A DNA stretch of 64,000 nucleotides from Lysobacter lycopersici (GCF_007556775.1 NZ_CP041742.1:682001-746000); one strand, 5' to 3'. Counted from the first letter of the stretch, positions 1 to 7,963 are shown. Notes: a model not told the origin generated them from the letters alone. Program-made: numbers and translations.

Positions 1-29
1 TTGTGCTCAATGATCTTGTAAGCGGTCAT
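1..29 (-). CDS. sdhA: Succinate dehydrogenase flavoprotein subunit, N-terminus only (partial)
   Basis: Only the first nine codons are inside the window (M-T-A-Y-K-I-I-E-H), running off the left edge. This is the usual beginning of proteobacterial SdhA, the FAD-bearing catalytic subunit of succinate:quinone oxidoreductase (complex II). It starts seven bases after the sdhD stop codon, in the order sdhC-sdhD-sdhA expected of the operon. The identification rests on the N-terminal match plus this context, since the FAD domain lies outside. Confidence 0.82.
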
Positions 30-36
30 GTGCGGA

Positions 37-432
37 TCAGGCTCCCAGCGCGACGCGGACGACGGCGAGCACGCCGGCGATGGCCGCCAGTGCGCAGAAG
101 AAGATGTTGGCGAGGTGAGCGATGCCGGCGAACAGCGGCGTATGCACGTAGTCCTCGATCACCACCTGCAACCCGAGCTTGGCGTGCCAGCAGGCGGCGA
201 TGAGGAACGCGACCAGCAGCGTCGCGTTGAGCGGATCGGCGACCATCATGCGGGCACGCGCATAGTCGGCGCCGCCCAGCGACAGCAGCAGGCCGAGCAG
301 CCATGCGCCGGCGAGCACCAGGGCGATCGCGGTGACGCGCTGCCAGAGGAAATGCCCGGTGCCGTCCTTCGCCGAGCCCAGCCCGCGCGCCTGCTTCAGC
401 GGCGTGCGGAATTCGCCGCGATTGGCGTTCAT
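37..432 (-). CDS. sdhD: Succinate dehydrogenase membrane anchor subunit
   Basis: 131-residue integral membrane protein with three hydrophobic segments at about residues 33-52, 66-88 and 101-127. It has the SdhD hallmarks W-Q-R (30-32) before helix 1 and H83 followed by G-L-Q-V-V-I-E-D-Y, the region that holds heme b and the quinone site in the family. With SdhC it anchors the catalytic SdhAB dimer and passes electrons to ubiquinone. The start M-N-A-N was chosen because its ATG overlaps the sdhC stop by four bases (ATGA), which implies translational coupling. sdhA follows after seven bases. Confidence 0.93.
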   Translation of the reverse strand: MNANRGEFRTPLKQARGLGSAKDGTGHFLWQRVTAIALVLAGAWLLGLLLSLGGADYARARMMVADPLNATLLVAFLIAACWHAKLGLQVVIEDYVHTPLFAGIAHLANIFFCALAAIAGVLAVVRVALGA

Positions 433-839
433 GCATGCCCCCAATGCGCCAACACGACGCCCCAGACCAGCGCGACCAGCACGAAGCTGCCGATGATCGA
501 AAGCCAGCTGCTGCGCACGAATTCCGGTATCGCGTAGCCCTGCCCCGCGTCCTGCACCAGGTGGCGAATGCCGTTGACCAAGTGATAGGCCAGCGCCCAG
601 CTGAAACCGAGCAGCACGAGCTGGCCGAACGGTGATCCCGCGCAGGCGGCGAAGGCGGCCCAGCGTTCCGGCCCGCCGGCAAGCGCCAGCAGCCCCCACA
701 CGAGCCCGATCAAGCCGACGGCGAGCACGATGCCGGTCGCGCGATGCAGGATGGAAGTGACCATCTGCACCTGCCAGCGGTAGACCTGCAGGTGCGGCGA
801 CAGCGGGCGCTCGCGCACGCGTGGTTCTGGGGCGGTCAT
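429..839 (-). CDS. sdhC: Succinate dehydrogenase cytochrome b556 subunit
   Basis: 136 residues, the usual SdhC length. The N-terminal R-P-L-S-P-H-L-Q-V-Y motif (11-20), S29 with H32-R33 in the quinone-site signature, and H86 in Y-H-L-V-N-G-I-R-H identify the family; H86 is the likely axial heme ligand by comparison with E. coli SdhC. Three membrane segments lie at about 36-55, 70-92 and 112-131. It is the first classical sdh gene, 52 bases downstream of a DUF1674 gene that probably belongs to the same operon, and overlaps sdhD by four bases. Confidence 0.94.
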   Translation of the reverse strand: MTAPEPRVRERPLSPHLQVYRWQVQMVTSILHRATGIVLAVGLIGLVWGLLALAGGPERWAAFAACAGSPFGQLVLLGFSWALAYHLVNGIRHLVQDAGQGYAIPEFVRSSWLSIIGSFVLVALVWGVVLAHWGHA

Positions 840-891
840 GGGCGATGCTTTCTCCGGCTGGGCGGCTCACGCCGCGTGGCGAGGCAGGAAC

Positions 892-1044
892 CTAGAAGTC
901 GATGCAACGGCCATCTTTCTCCCAATCGCCATAGCGCACGGGGTCGAGCCCGCCGCGTCCGCCGATTTCCGGCGCCTGCGGCGCTTCCGGCGCGGGATCG
1001 CGCGGTTCCACGGGCGTGGCCGGCTTGGGGTCTTGGCCTATCAT
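892..1044 (-). CDS. DUF1674 small protein, SdhAF4-like succinate dehydrogenase assembly factor
   Basis: A 50-codon gene. The C-terminus reads G-G-L-D-P-V-R-Y-G-D-W-E-K-D-G-R-C-I-D-F, the diagnostic DUF1674 tail (RYGDWE..G...DF); the N-terminal half is Pro/Ala/Glu-rich and probably disordered. Eukaryotic members (SDHAF4/Sdh8) bind flavinylated SdhA and help assemble complex II. It lies upstream of sdhC on the same strand and divergent from ygfZ with only 40 bases between starts. An in-frame ATG at 1062 would add six residues. The role in complex II assembly is inferred from family and position. Confidence 0.85.
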   Translation of the reverse strand: MIGQDPKPATPVEPRDPAPEAPQAPEIGGRGGLDPVRYGDWEKDGRCIDF

Positions 1045-1084
1045 CGGGGTCTTCACAGCCATTCAAGTTTACGTCCAGCCGCCA

Positions 1085-1948
1085 ATGCCGGACAACCTGC
1101 AGCCCACGACGATCCGGGAATTCTCCCTGCCCGACCACGATGCCCTGGCCATCGCCGGCCGCGATGCGGTGAAATTCGCGCACGCGCAGTTCATGAGCGA
1201 CGTGGCCGCGCTCGCGCCCGGGCATTGGCAATGGAGTGGTTGGCTGACGCCCAAGGGCCGCGTGATCGCGCTGTTCGCGCTGCTGAAACTCGACGACGAA
1301 ACCCTCTGGCTGCTACTGCCGGACTTCGGTGCCGGCGAACTGGCTTCGCAGCTGCAGCGTTATGTGTTCCGCAGCAAGCTCGAACTCAAGCCGCGCGACG
1401 ATCTGGACATCAGCGGCACGTTCGCCGCACCCACACGGGCTGCTGGTGCCGTGTTCGCAAGGAACGGCGAAAGCATCGAACTCGACATGGGCGCAGATGG
1501 CGGCGCGCGAACGCTGCGCATCGACGCCACCCGGGCAGCGGACGATCCGAAATCGCAGTCGGAATGGCTGGCCTTCGACCTCGCCCACGGCCTGCCGCAC
1601 CTGCCCGAATCCCAGCGCGAGCACTGGACGCCGCAGCAGCTCTCGCTGGAGCGGTTGAAAGCCTTCAGCGTGAAGAAGGGCTGCTATCCCGGACAGGAAA
1701 TCGTCGCGCGCACGCATTTCCTCGGCCAGGCCAAGCGCGGGCTCGCGGCGTTGTGCGCGGCGAAACCGATTCCGATGGAAGCGGGCGTCGAACTCGACGG
1801 CGCGGCCATCGGCAAGGTCGTGTCCGCGACGCCGGGCGAGCCCTGCTTCGCGCTGGCGGTGTTGCCGCTGGATCGCGGTTTCGGCGCACTGACTTCCGCC
1901 GGACTCGGCCTCAACGACATCGGCCTGCGCGACGGCCTGGCGCGATGA
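1085..1948 (+). CDS. ygfZ: Folate-binding protein YgfZ (Fe-S cluster enzyme maintenance)
   Basis: 287 residues with the invariant K198-G-C-Y-P-G-Q-E motif, whose cysteine is essential in E. coli YgfZ. The protein is a GcvT-fold, tetrahydrofolate-binding factor needed for repair or assembly of certain Fe-S enzymes. The start M-P-D-N-L-Q was preferred to an upstream in-frame ATG at 1016, which would run through the divergent DUF1674 gene. Its stop overlaps the fdhD start by four bases (ATGA), so the two are coupled. Position opposite the Fe-S-containing succinate dehydrogenase operon fits its role. Confidence 0.9.
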   Translation: MPDNLQPTTIREFSLPDHDALAIAGRDAVKFAHAQFMSDVAALAPGHWQWSGWLTPKGRVIALFALLKLDDETLWLLLPDFGAGELASQLQRYVFRSKLELKPRDDLDISGTFAAPTRAAGAVFARNGESIELDMGADGGARTLRIDATRAADDPKSQSEWLAFDLAHGLPHLPESQREHWTPQQLSLERLKAFSVKKGCYPGQEIVARTHFLGQAKRGLAALCAAKPIPMEAGVELDGAAIGKVVSATPGEPCFALAVLPLDRGFGALTSAGLGLNDIGLRDGLAR

Positions 1949-2763
1949 AGCCCGCCACGGCCGGCGCGGTCGAACGCACGGTGCAGCAACGTTCGCCGAG
2001 CGGATCGAACGAACGCCGCGACACCGTCGCCAGCGAAGTTCCCATCGCCCTGCACTACAACGAAGCGCCGTTCGCGGTGCTGATGGCCACGCCCTGCGAC
2101 CTCGCCGACCTCGCGCTCGGCTTCTCGCTGAGCGAAGCCATCGTCGAATCCCGCGATGAAGTCCGCATCGACGGCATCGAGGAATCGGTCGACGGCATCG
2201 CCATCCGCATGGCGATTCCCGCATTGCGCGCCGGCGTGCTGGAAGATCGCCGCCGCAACCTGCCTGGCTACGGCGGCTGCGGCGTCTGCGGCAGCGCCAC
2301 AGTCGAATCGGTGCTGCGCGCGCCGCCGCTCATTGCGAGCGAATTGCGCATCGATGAAAACGCATTGCACCGCGCACTGGCGGAATTGCGCGAACGCCAG
2401 CCGTTGAACGCGGCGACGGGTGCCACCCACGCCGCGGGATTCGCGAACGCGGATGGCGAATTGCGGCTGGTGCGCGAAGACGTGGGCCGGCACAACGCGC
2501 TGGACAAGCTGATCGGCGCGATGGCCGCGGCCGATATCGATTCCGACAGCGGTTTCGCCATCGTCACCAGCCGCGCCAGCTACGAACTGGCGATGAAGGC
2601 CGCGCAGGCCGGGATTCCGCTGCTCGCCGCGATTTCCGCGCCGACCTCGCTGGCGATCGCACTGGCGGAGTCGGCGAAGCTTTGCCTCATCGGCTTCGCC
2701 CGCGAAGGCCATTGCGGCGTGTATGCGCATGCGGAGCGTTTGACGCACGCATTTCCGCTGTAG
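1945..2763 (+). CDS. fdhD: Formate dehydrogenase accessory sulfurtransferase FdhD
   Basis: 272 residues. The C-X2-C pair C112-G-V-C115 in the conserved G-G-C-G-V-C-G stretch carries sulfur from IscS to the molybdenum cofactor of formate dehydrogenases in E. coli FdhD; G-R-H-N-A-L-D-K downstream is also conserved. Translation is coupled to ygfZ. No formate dehydrogenase or other molybdoenzyme gene lies in this window, so the client is elsewhere. The TAG stop codon is contributed by the first bases of the adjoining GTAGGAGC repeat. Confidence 0.93.
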   Translation: MKPATAGAVERTVQQRSPSGSNERRDTVASEVPIALHYNEAPFAVLMATPCDLADLALGFSLSEAIVESRDEVRIDGIEESVDGIAIRMAIPALRAGVLEDRRRNLPGYGGCGVCGSATVESVLRAPPLIASELRIDENALHRALAELRERQPLNAATGATHAAGFANADGELRLVREDVGRHNALDKLIGAMAAADIDSDSGFAIVTSRASYELAMKAAQAGIPLLAAISAPTSLAIALAESAKLCLIGFAREGHCGVYAHAERLTHAFPL

Positions 2764-2870
2764 GAGCGCTCTCGAGCGCGACCGGCGCGCGCCTTGCAGA
2801 AAGCGTCGCGCTCAAGCGCGCTCCTGCAAATACTTGGCAACCGTCGCGCCCCTGCGGTGCGCTCCTACAA
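2761..2870. repeat. GTAGGAGC palindromic repeat cluster between converging genes
   Basis: Several imperfect inverted copies of GTAGGAGCG...CGCTCCTAC with GCGCGACC/GGTCGCGC-type stems. Both ends donate a TAG stop codon: to fdhD on the plus strand (2761-2763) and to the E1 dehydrogenase gene on the minus strand (2865-2867). Such REP-like elements are common in Xanthomonadaceae. As RNA the cluster would fold into hairpins and may stabilise or terminate the converging transcripts. Related copies lie at 21991-22070 and 23271-23416. Confidence 0.8.
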
Positions 2871-5135
2871 AAGCTCGTCCGCCGCGGCGATGATGTCCTC
2901 GTCCTTCGGGATCACCAGGAACGCGGCGCCGGCCAGCGGCGTGTAGGTGTCCGCGCCGACCACGCGCCGGAACGGGCGCGCGCCGTAACCGCCTTCTGCG
3001 ATCGCGGTGATCACGCCCTCGCCCACGCCCGCGCTGTGGCGGCCTTCGTCGACGATCAGGATGCGTTTCGCCGATTTCGCCTGTTCGACGATGTATTTCT
3101 CGTTGAGCGGCACCAGCCAGCGCAGGTCGACGACGCGTACCTTCCAGCTGTGTTTCTTTTCGATCTCGCGCGCGGCGCGCAGGCTCATCGGCATGCCGTT
3201 GCCGTAGCTGAAGATCACCAGGTCGTCGTTGCCCTCGCCGTAGATGCGGCCTTCGCCCAGCGGCATCGCCTGATCCGGCGCCGGATAGGTCGTCAGCCAC
3301 TGGCCGTCGCCGGCTTCGTACAAGTCTTTCGTCATGTACAGCGCGATCGGTTCGAGGAACACGCTGACGCGCCCGTCCACCTTCGCCAGCGCGGTCAGCG
3401 TGCGCAGCATCGTCGCCGCGTCGTCGCCGCGCGAGGGGCAACCGACCACGAGGCCGGGGATGTCGCGCAACGCGGTGATCGAATTGTCGTTGTGGAAATG
3501 CCCACCGAAGCCGCGCTGGTAGCCGAGACCGGCGATGCGCACCACCATCGGGTTGGCGTACTGGTTGTTGCTGAAGAACTGCAGGCTCGCCGCCTCGCCG
3601 CGAATCTGGTCGCAGGCGTTGTGGAAGTAAGCGAGGTACTGGATCTCCGGAATCGGCAACATGCCCATGTTGGCGAAACCCTGGGCCATGCCGAGGATCA
3701 TGGTTTCGTCGAGCAACGTGTTGAACACGCGGCGTGCGCCGAAAGCCTTCTGCAGGCCCTTGGTCACGGTGTAGACGCCGCCCTTCTGCGCCACGTCCTC
3801 GCCGAACAGCAGCGTGTCCGGATACTTGGCGAAGATGTCGTGCAGCGCGTTGTTGATCTGGATCGCCATGTGCCGCGGCGCCTGCTTTTCCGGCAGTTTC
3901 TCCTCGCTGCCGAAAGCCTTGACCCGCGCCTCGTGCTCCGGCGCGCGCGCAGCTTCCTTCGCGACCTTGTCCGGCGTATACGGCGCCAGCGGCGCGACCA
4001 CGTGTTCCAGCGTCTCGATGCGTGGGCGCCTGTCCGCGTCTTCGGCGGCGGCGAAGCACTTCTTCCTCGTGTCTTCGTACAGCGCGAGGATTTCGTCCTT
4101 GCCCATCAGCCCCGATTCCAGCGCGATCTGCGCCGAACGCAGCAACGGGTCGCCGGCTTCGACGTTAACCAGCTCCTCGATCGAACGCCATTCGATCTCG
4201 AAATCGGTGCCGGCGTGGCCCATGATCCGCATCGTGCGCAGGTGCAGGAAGGTCGGCCTGCGCGTGCGCCGGCAATGCTCGACCGCGCGTTGCACGTCGC
4301 CATAACCGGCGGCGAGGTCGAGTCCGTCGGCGAAGAAATAATCGAGGTCGGGGCGGTTGCGGAAGGATTCGGCGATCCAGCCGCTCGGCGTCTTCACCGA
4401 AATGCCGATGCCGTTGTCCTCGCAGACGTAGAGCACCGGCGCCGGCAGCTTCTGGTACGCGGTCCACGACGCGGCGTTGAACGCGGTCTGCGCGGTGGCG
4501 TGGTTCGCGGACGCGTCGCCGAAGGAGCAGATCGCGATGGAATCGCCGGGAACCGGCAACTTGTGGCCGATGCGTTTCGCTGCCTCGATCGCGACCGCGG
4601 TACCCAGCGCCTTCGGCAAATGCGAAGCGATGGTCGAGGTCTGCGGCAACACCCACAAGGGCTTGCTGCCCCAGACCTTGTGGCGGCCGCCGGAGGCGGG
4701 ATCTTCCGCGCTCGCAGCGAACGAGAGCGCCGAGTCCATGATCGGATCCATGCCGGGGATCTTGCGGAAACGCTCGGCCATGAAGCCGCCGCTGCGGTAG
4801 TGCAGGAAGGCCGGATCGGTGTGCCGCGTGGCGCGCGCGACCATCGCGTTGCCCTCGTGGCCGGAACTTCCGATGGTGTAGAAGACCTTGTTCTGCACGC
4901 GCAGCACCCGCGCCATCAGGTCGAGGTGCCGCGAGATCAGCTGCGATTCGAACAGCTCGCGGAACGCCTGCGCATCCAGCGCGCTGCCATCGAGGATCGC
5001 CTCGCCGGGAGACGGCTTCGCGTCCGGCGTGCCGTTCCACGACTTCACGAATTCGCTGAAATTGACGTCGCAGATCTCGGCCCGGTTGAGGCCCTTCATG
5101 CGCGCGGGGATCGGGTTCGGAACGGTGGCGAACAT
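2865..5135 (-). CDS. Fused alpha-beta thiamine-diphosphate 2-oxoacid dehydrogenase E1 (branched-chain type)
   Basis: 756 residues joining two normally separate subunits. The alpha-like half (about 50-370) has the ThDP site G206-D-A-S-A-N-H-A-T-A-Q-T-A-F-N and C-E-D-N-G-I-G-I-S near 238-246. The beta-like half begins near 421 (M-A-I-Q-I-N-N-A-L) with F-G-E-D-V-A-Q-K-G-G-V-Y near 444-455 and the transketolase C-terminal domain at the end. E1 decarboxylates a 2-oxoacid and passes the acyl group to a lipoyl E2. Substrate (2-oxoisovalerate, pyruvate or other) cannot be fixed from sequence, and no E2 or E3 gene is adjacent. The final TAG lies in the repeat at 2761-2870. Confidence 0.85.
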   Translation of the reverse strand: MFATVPNPIPARMKGLNRAEICDVNFSEFVKSWNGTPDAKPSPGEAILDGSALDAQAFRELFESQLISRHLDLMARVLRVQNKVFYTIGSSGHEGNAMVARATRHTDPAFLHYRSGGFMAERFRKIPGMDPIMDSALSFAASAEDPASGGRHKVWGSKPLWVLPQTSTIASHLPKALGTAVAIEAAKRIGHKLPVPGDSIAICSFGDASANHATAQTAFNAASWTAYQKLPAPVLYVCEDNGIGISVKTPSGWIAESFRNRPDLDYFFADGLDLAAGYGDVQRAVEHCRRTRRPTFLHLRTMRIMGHAGTDFEIEWRSIEELVNVEAGDPLLRSAQIALESGLMGKDEILALYEDTRKKCFAAAEDADRRPRIETLEHVVAPLAPYTPDKVAKEAARAPEHEARVKAFGSEEKLPEKQAPRHMAIQINNALHDIFAKYPDTLLFGEDVAQKGGVYTVTKGLQKAFGARRVFNTLLDETMILGMAQGFANMGMLPIPEIQYLAYFHNACDQIRGEAASLQFFSNNQYANPMVVRIAGLGYQRGFGGHFHNDNSITALRDIPGLVVGCPSRGDDAATMLRTLTALAKVDGRVSVFLEPIALYMTKDLYEAGDGQWLTTYPAPDQAMPLGEGRIYGEGNDDLVIFSYGNGMPMSLRAAREIEKKHSWKVRVVDLRWLVPLNEKYIVEQAKSAKRILIVDEGRHSAGVGEGVITAIAEGGYGARPFRRVVGADTYTPLAGAAFLVIPKDEDIIAAADELL

Positions 5136-5154
5136 TTCTTTTTCTCTTTTTTGC

Positions 5155-5230
5155 CATCCTGAGCGTAGCGAGGGACCGCTTTATTGCCCGGAGCGAAGAA
5201 GCAGGTCCTTCGGCTTTGCCTCAGGATGAC
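5155..5230. repeat. CATCCTGAGCG / CTCAGGATG inverted repeat element
   Basis: The left arm reads CATCCTGAGCGTAGCGAGGG and the right arm GGTCCTTCGGCTTTGCCTCAGGATGAC in inverted orientation. It fills the gap between the GST stop (5235) and the E1 start (5135) on the minus strand, immediately before the E1 ribosome-binding region. Sequences of the same type occur inside two coding regions of this window (35260-35288 and 52979-53010). Confidence 0.75.
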
Positions 5231-5234
5231 GTCG

Positions 5235-5876
5235 TCATGTGGATTGGTCGATCAACGCCTGCGCCTCGGCATCCGGCGCGGGCATGGGCACGAAGTCCGG
5301 CGTGGCCTCGACCCGCGCCAACCACGCGCGCAGCGCGGGATATGCATCGAGCGCGATGCCGCCGTGCGGGGCGACGCAGGTATAGGCATACAGCGCGATG
5401 TCGGCAATGCCGTAATCGCCGCCTGTGAACCAGTCGTGCGCGGACAGGTGCTTTTCCATCACCGACAGCGCGGCATGGCCGCGTTCGCGCAGCTTCGGCA
5501 AATCCGCACGACGCGGGGAATCGGCCGGCGTCCAGCCGCAGATGAAGCGCGCGACCGCGATGTAGGGTTCGTGGCTGTACTGTTCGAAGAACATCCAGCT
5601 CAGCGCCTGCGCCTTCTGCCACGAATCCGCGGGAAGGAATTTCGTGCCTTCCGCCAACCAGCACAGGATCGCGTTCGATTCGACCAGGATGCGGCCGTCG
5701 CTCGTTTCGAGCATCGGCACCTTGCCGTTCGGGTTCTTGGCCAGATAGTCCGGGGTGCGCGTCGCGCCGCGCGCGCTGTCGGTTTCGATCCACGCGTAAT
5801 CGCGACCGAGCTGTTCCAGCAGCAGCTTGACCTTGTGGCAATTGCCCGAGGGCGAGAAGCCGTAGACGGCGGTCAT
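5235..5876 (-). CDS. Glutathione S-transferase family protein
   Basis: 213 residues. The N-terminal thioredoxin-fold domain (1-80) has Y-G-F-S-P-S-G-N-C-H-K-V at 5-16, where S10 or C13 would activate glutathione, the cis-proline G-K-V-P (about 51-54) and E-S-N-A-I (about 65-69). The helical C-terminal domain ends with the usual W-F-T-G-G-D-Y-G-I-A-D-I-A-L N-capping segment. It presumably conjugates or transfers glutathione in the cytoplasm; the substrate is unknown. Its ATG overlaps the stop of the upstream acetyltransferase gene, so the two are co-translated. Confidence 0.88.
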   Translation of the reverse strand: MTAVYGFSPSGNCHKVKLLLEQLGRDYAWIETDSARGATRTPDYLAKNPNGKVPMLETSDGRILVESNAILCWLAEGTKFLPADSWQKAQALSWMFFEQYSHEPYIAVARFICGWTPADSPRRADLPKLRERGHAALSVMEKHLSAHDWFTGGDYGIADIALYAYTCVAPHGGIALDAYPALRAWLARVEATPDFVPMPAPDAEAQALIDQST

Positions 5877-6424
5877 GCGAAGCGCTTCCGGTTTTCGGCC
5901 CACTCTTCGCGCGTCTGGCCCCAGACGTCGATGGCGTGCGCGTCCAGCGGCGGCGGCAATTTGCCCGGGCCGCGGTTGCGCGAACCCAAGCGCTGCGCGA
6001 CCGCCTGCGAAGCGGTGTTTTCCGGGCTGATCGAATGGATCACTTCGTCCCAACCCAGCGTGTCGAAGGCGTAATCCATCGTCGCGGCGCAGGCTTCGGT
6101 GGCGTAGCCCTTGCCGCGCGCGTCCATGTGGAACGAATAGCCGACTTCGGTGCCGAGCCAGCCGTCGGGAAACCAAGGGCCGGCCTGTCCCATCCAGCGC
6201 CCAGTGGCCTTCTCGACCACGGAAAACATCGCGAAGCCCTGCACGACCCATGCGCCCGGCATTTGCAGGAAACGGCGCCACGCATCGTGGCGCGACAGCG
6301 GGCCGCCGATGTGGCGGGAACTGTCGTCGGCCAGCATTTCGGCGTAGCGCTCGAAGTCGCCGATCTGCGGCACGCGCAGGAGCAGGCGTTCGGTTTCCAA
6401 CGTCGGACCGATTTTGTTCTTCAC
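5873..6424 (-). CDS. GNAT family N-acetyltransferase (RimJ/RimL type)
   Basis: 183 residues. The opening T-E-R-L-L-L-R (10-16) is typical of the RimJ/RimL subgroup; G-Y-S-F-H-M-D-A-R-G-K-G-Y-A-T-E-A (about 94-110) is the acetyl-CoA pyrophosphate loop, and S-I-S-P-E-N-T-A-S-Q-A-V-A-Q-R-L-G is the conserved C-terminal part. It acetylates an amino group on an unknown protein N-terminus or small molecule. It is the first gene of a two-gene unit with the GST (ATGA overlap); a palindromic element lies just upstream. Confidence 0.86.
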   Translation of the reverse strand: MKNKIGPTLETERLLLRVPQIGDFERYAEMLADDSSRHIGGPLSRHDAWRRFLQMPGAWVVQGFAMFSVVEKATGRWMGQAGPWFPDGWLGTEVGYSFHMDARGKGYATEACAATMDYAFDTLGWDEVIHSISPENTASQAVAQRLGSRNRGPGKLPPPLDAHAIDVWGQTREEWAENRKRFA

Positions 6425-6451
6425 TCGTCAGTCTCGCCTCTGCATTTGTTC

Positions 6452-6585
6452 GTCATTCCCGCGAAAGCGGGCATCGTTTCACAGACTTCATGTCTGTGTA
6501 TCCAGTGTCTTTGATCTTCATTCGGAATGAAAAAACAGCAAAGACGCTGGATTCCGGATCGCCGCTGCGCGGCGTCCGGAATGAC
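6452..6585. repeat. Long inverted element with GTCATTCC ends
   Basis: A roughly 134-bp palindrome-like element. Ends are GTCATTCCCGCGAAAGCGGG and its imperfect inverse ...GTCCGGAATGAC. Interior arms CCAGTGTCTTTG and CAAAGACGCTGG also pair, with a TTCATTCGGAATGAA core at the centre. It has the form of a non-coding miniature element and lies between the acetyltransferase gene and the 3 prime end of gcdH. Shorter copies of the end sequence are at 15830-15856 and in uup at 47774-47834. Confidence 0.8.
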
Positions 6586-6592
6586 GGATGGC

Positions 6593-7756
6593 TCAGAACG
6601 CGTTGATGCCGGTCAGCTCGCGGCCGATCACCAGCTGGTGCACGGTTTCCGTGCCTTCGTAGGTGATGACCGATTCCAGGTTCAGCGCGTGGCGGATCGC
6701 GGCATGCTCGGTGGTAATGCCGGCGCCGCCGAGCAGGTCGCGGCATTCGCGCGCGATGTCGATGGCCATGCGGCAATTGTTCCACTTCGCCAGCGAGACC
6801 TGCTGCGGCGCCATCGTGCCGGCGTCCTTCAGGCGGCCAAGCTGCAGCACCAGCAGCTGCGCCAGCGTGATGCGCCGGGCCATGTCGGCCATCTTCAGCT
6901 GCGCGCTCTGCGTCGCCGCGACGGGGCGATCGAACAGGATCCGTTCTTTGGTGTAGCCCAGCACTTCGTGCAGGCAGGCGATCGCGGCGCCGATCGGGCC
7001 CCAGGTGATGCCGTAGCGCGCCTGCGTCAGGCAGCCCAGCGGCCCCTTCAGGCCCTTCACGTTCGGCAGGCGACTGCTGTCCGGCACGCGCACGTTGTCG
7101 AAGAACAGCGCGCTGGTCACCGATGCGCGCAGCGACATCTTGTGCTTGATTTCCTGCGCGCTGAATCCGGGCATGCCCTTCTCCAGCAGGAAGCCCTGGA
7201 TGCCATCCTCGGTCTGCGCCCAGACGATGGCGATGTCGGCGAGGTTGCCGTTGGTGATCCACATCTTGGAACCGTTGATCACCCAGTCGTCGCCGTCGCG
7301 CACGGCACGGGTCTTCATGTTCGCCGGATCGGAACCGCCGTGCGGTTCGGTCAGGCCGAAGCAGCCGATCACCTTGCCCGCGGCCATGTCCGGCAACCAA
7401 CGCTGGCGCTGCTCCTCAGAACCGTAGGCGAAGATCGGATACATGCACAGCGAGCTCTGCACGCTGACGAAACTGCGGATGCCGCTATCGCCGCGCTCGA
7501 GTTCCTGGCAGATCAGGCCGTAGCTGACGCCGTTGAGTCCGGCGCAACCGTATTTTTCGGGAAGCGAGGAACCGAGCAGGCCGAGTTCGGCGATTTCCGG
7601 CACCAGTTCCTTCGGGAAACGCCCTTGGTCGAAGGCATCGCCGATGATCGGAATCACGCGCTCGTCGGTGAACCGGGCCACGGTGTCCTGCACCGCGCGT
7701 TCTTCTTCGGTCAGCAGGGAACGGACATCGAACAGATCGTAGGGATTCAGGGCCAT
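6593..7756 (-). CDS. gcdH: Glutaryl-CoA dehydrogenase
   Basis: 387-residue flavin acyl-CoA dehydrogenase. G-L-T-E-P-H-G-G-S-D-P (134-144) binds FAD, and E367 in Y-E-G-T is the catalytic base, matching Glu370 of human GCDH. R94 in S-G-I-R-S-F-V-S-V-Q-S-S-L is the residue that distinguishes glutaryl-CoA dehydrogenase from other acyl-CoA dehydrogenases. It oxidises and decarboxylates glutaryl-CoA to crotonyl-CoA in lysine and tryptophan breakdown. The M-A-L-N-P-Y start was chosen because the upstream extension is low-complexity and unlike the family. It appears to be monocistronic. Confidence 0.93.
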   Translation of the reverse strand: MALNPYDLFDVRSLLTEEERAVQDTVARFTDERVIPIIGDAFDQGRFPKELVPEIAELGLLGSSLPEKYGCAGLNGVSYGLICQELERGDSGIRSFVSVQSSLCMYPIFAYGSEEQRQRWLPDMAAGKVIGCFGLTEPHGGSDPANMKTRAVRDGDDWVINGSKMWITNGNLADIAIVWAQTEDGIQGFLLEKGMPGFSAQEIKHKMSLRASVTSALFFDNVRVPDSSRLPNVKGLKGPLGCLTQARYGITWGPIGAAIACLHEVLGYTKERILFDRPVAATQSAQLKMADMARRITLAQLLVLQLGRLKDAGTMAPQQVSLAKWNNCRMAIDIARECRDLLGGAGITTEHAAIRHALNLESVITYEGTETVHQLVIGRELTGINAF

Positions 7757-7904
7757 GGCAGCGGTCGGCGAGTGGGAATTCGGCAATCCGCCATTGTAAG
7801 CCTGCAAGGCGTACAACCGGACCCTGCGATGTGCCCGACGAGCATCGGCGGAATGCCGTTCCCCGCCGGCAAGCCCAGCGATTCGCCGACATGGCACGGG
7901 CGGC

Positions 7905-7937
7905 ACAAAAAAACGGGGCCGGATCGCTCCGGCCCCG
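7905..7937 (-). terminator. Rho-independent terminator of the glycine-zipper gene
   Basis: Perfect 10-bp stem CGGGGCCGGA/TCCGGCCCCG with a four-base loop, followed on the minus strand by a run of seven T. It lies directly after the gene ending at 7964 and insulates it from gcdH. Confidence 0.9.
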
Positions 7938-7963
7938 CGGGGTCATGCCATGTCGCTGGCGTT

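Noticed and set aside
1085-3000. Possible CRISPR or phage signatures
   Set aside because: Repeats are palindromic and irregularly spaced, with no direct repeat-spacer periodicity and no cas genes; no integrase, capsid or transposase genes were seen anywhere.
2682-5162. 826-residue open frame on the plus strand opposite the E1 gene
   Set aside because: Antisense shadow of a GC-rich coding region; His/Arg/Ala-rich with no domains, while the minus-strand frame has complete ThDP motifs.
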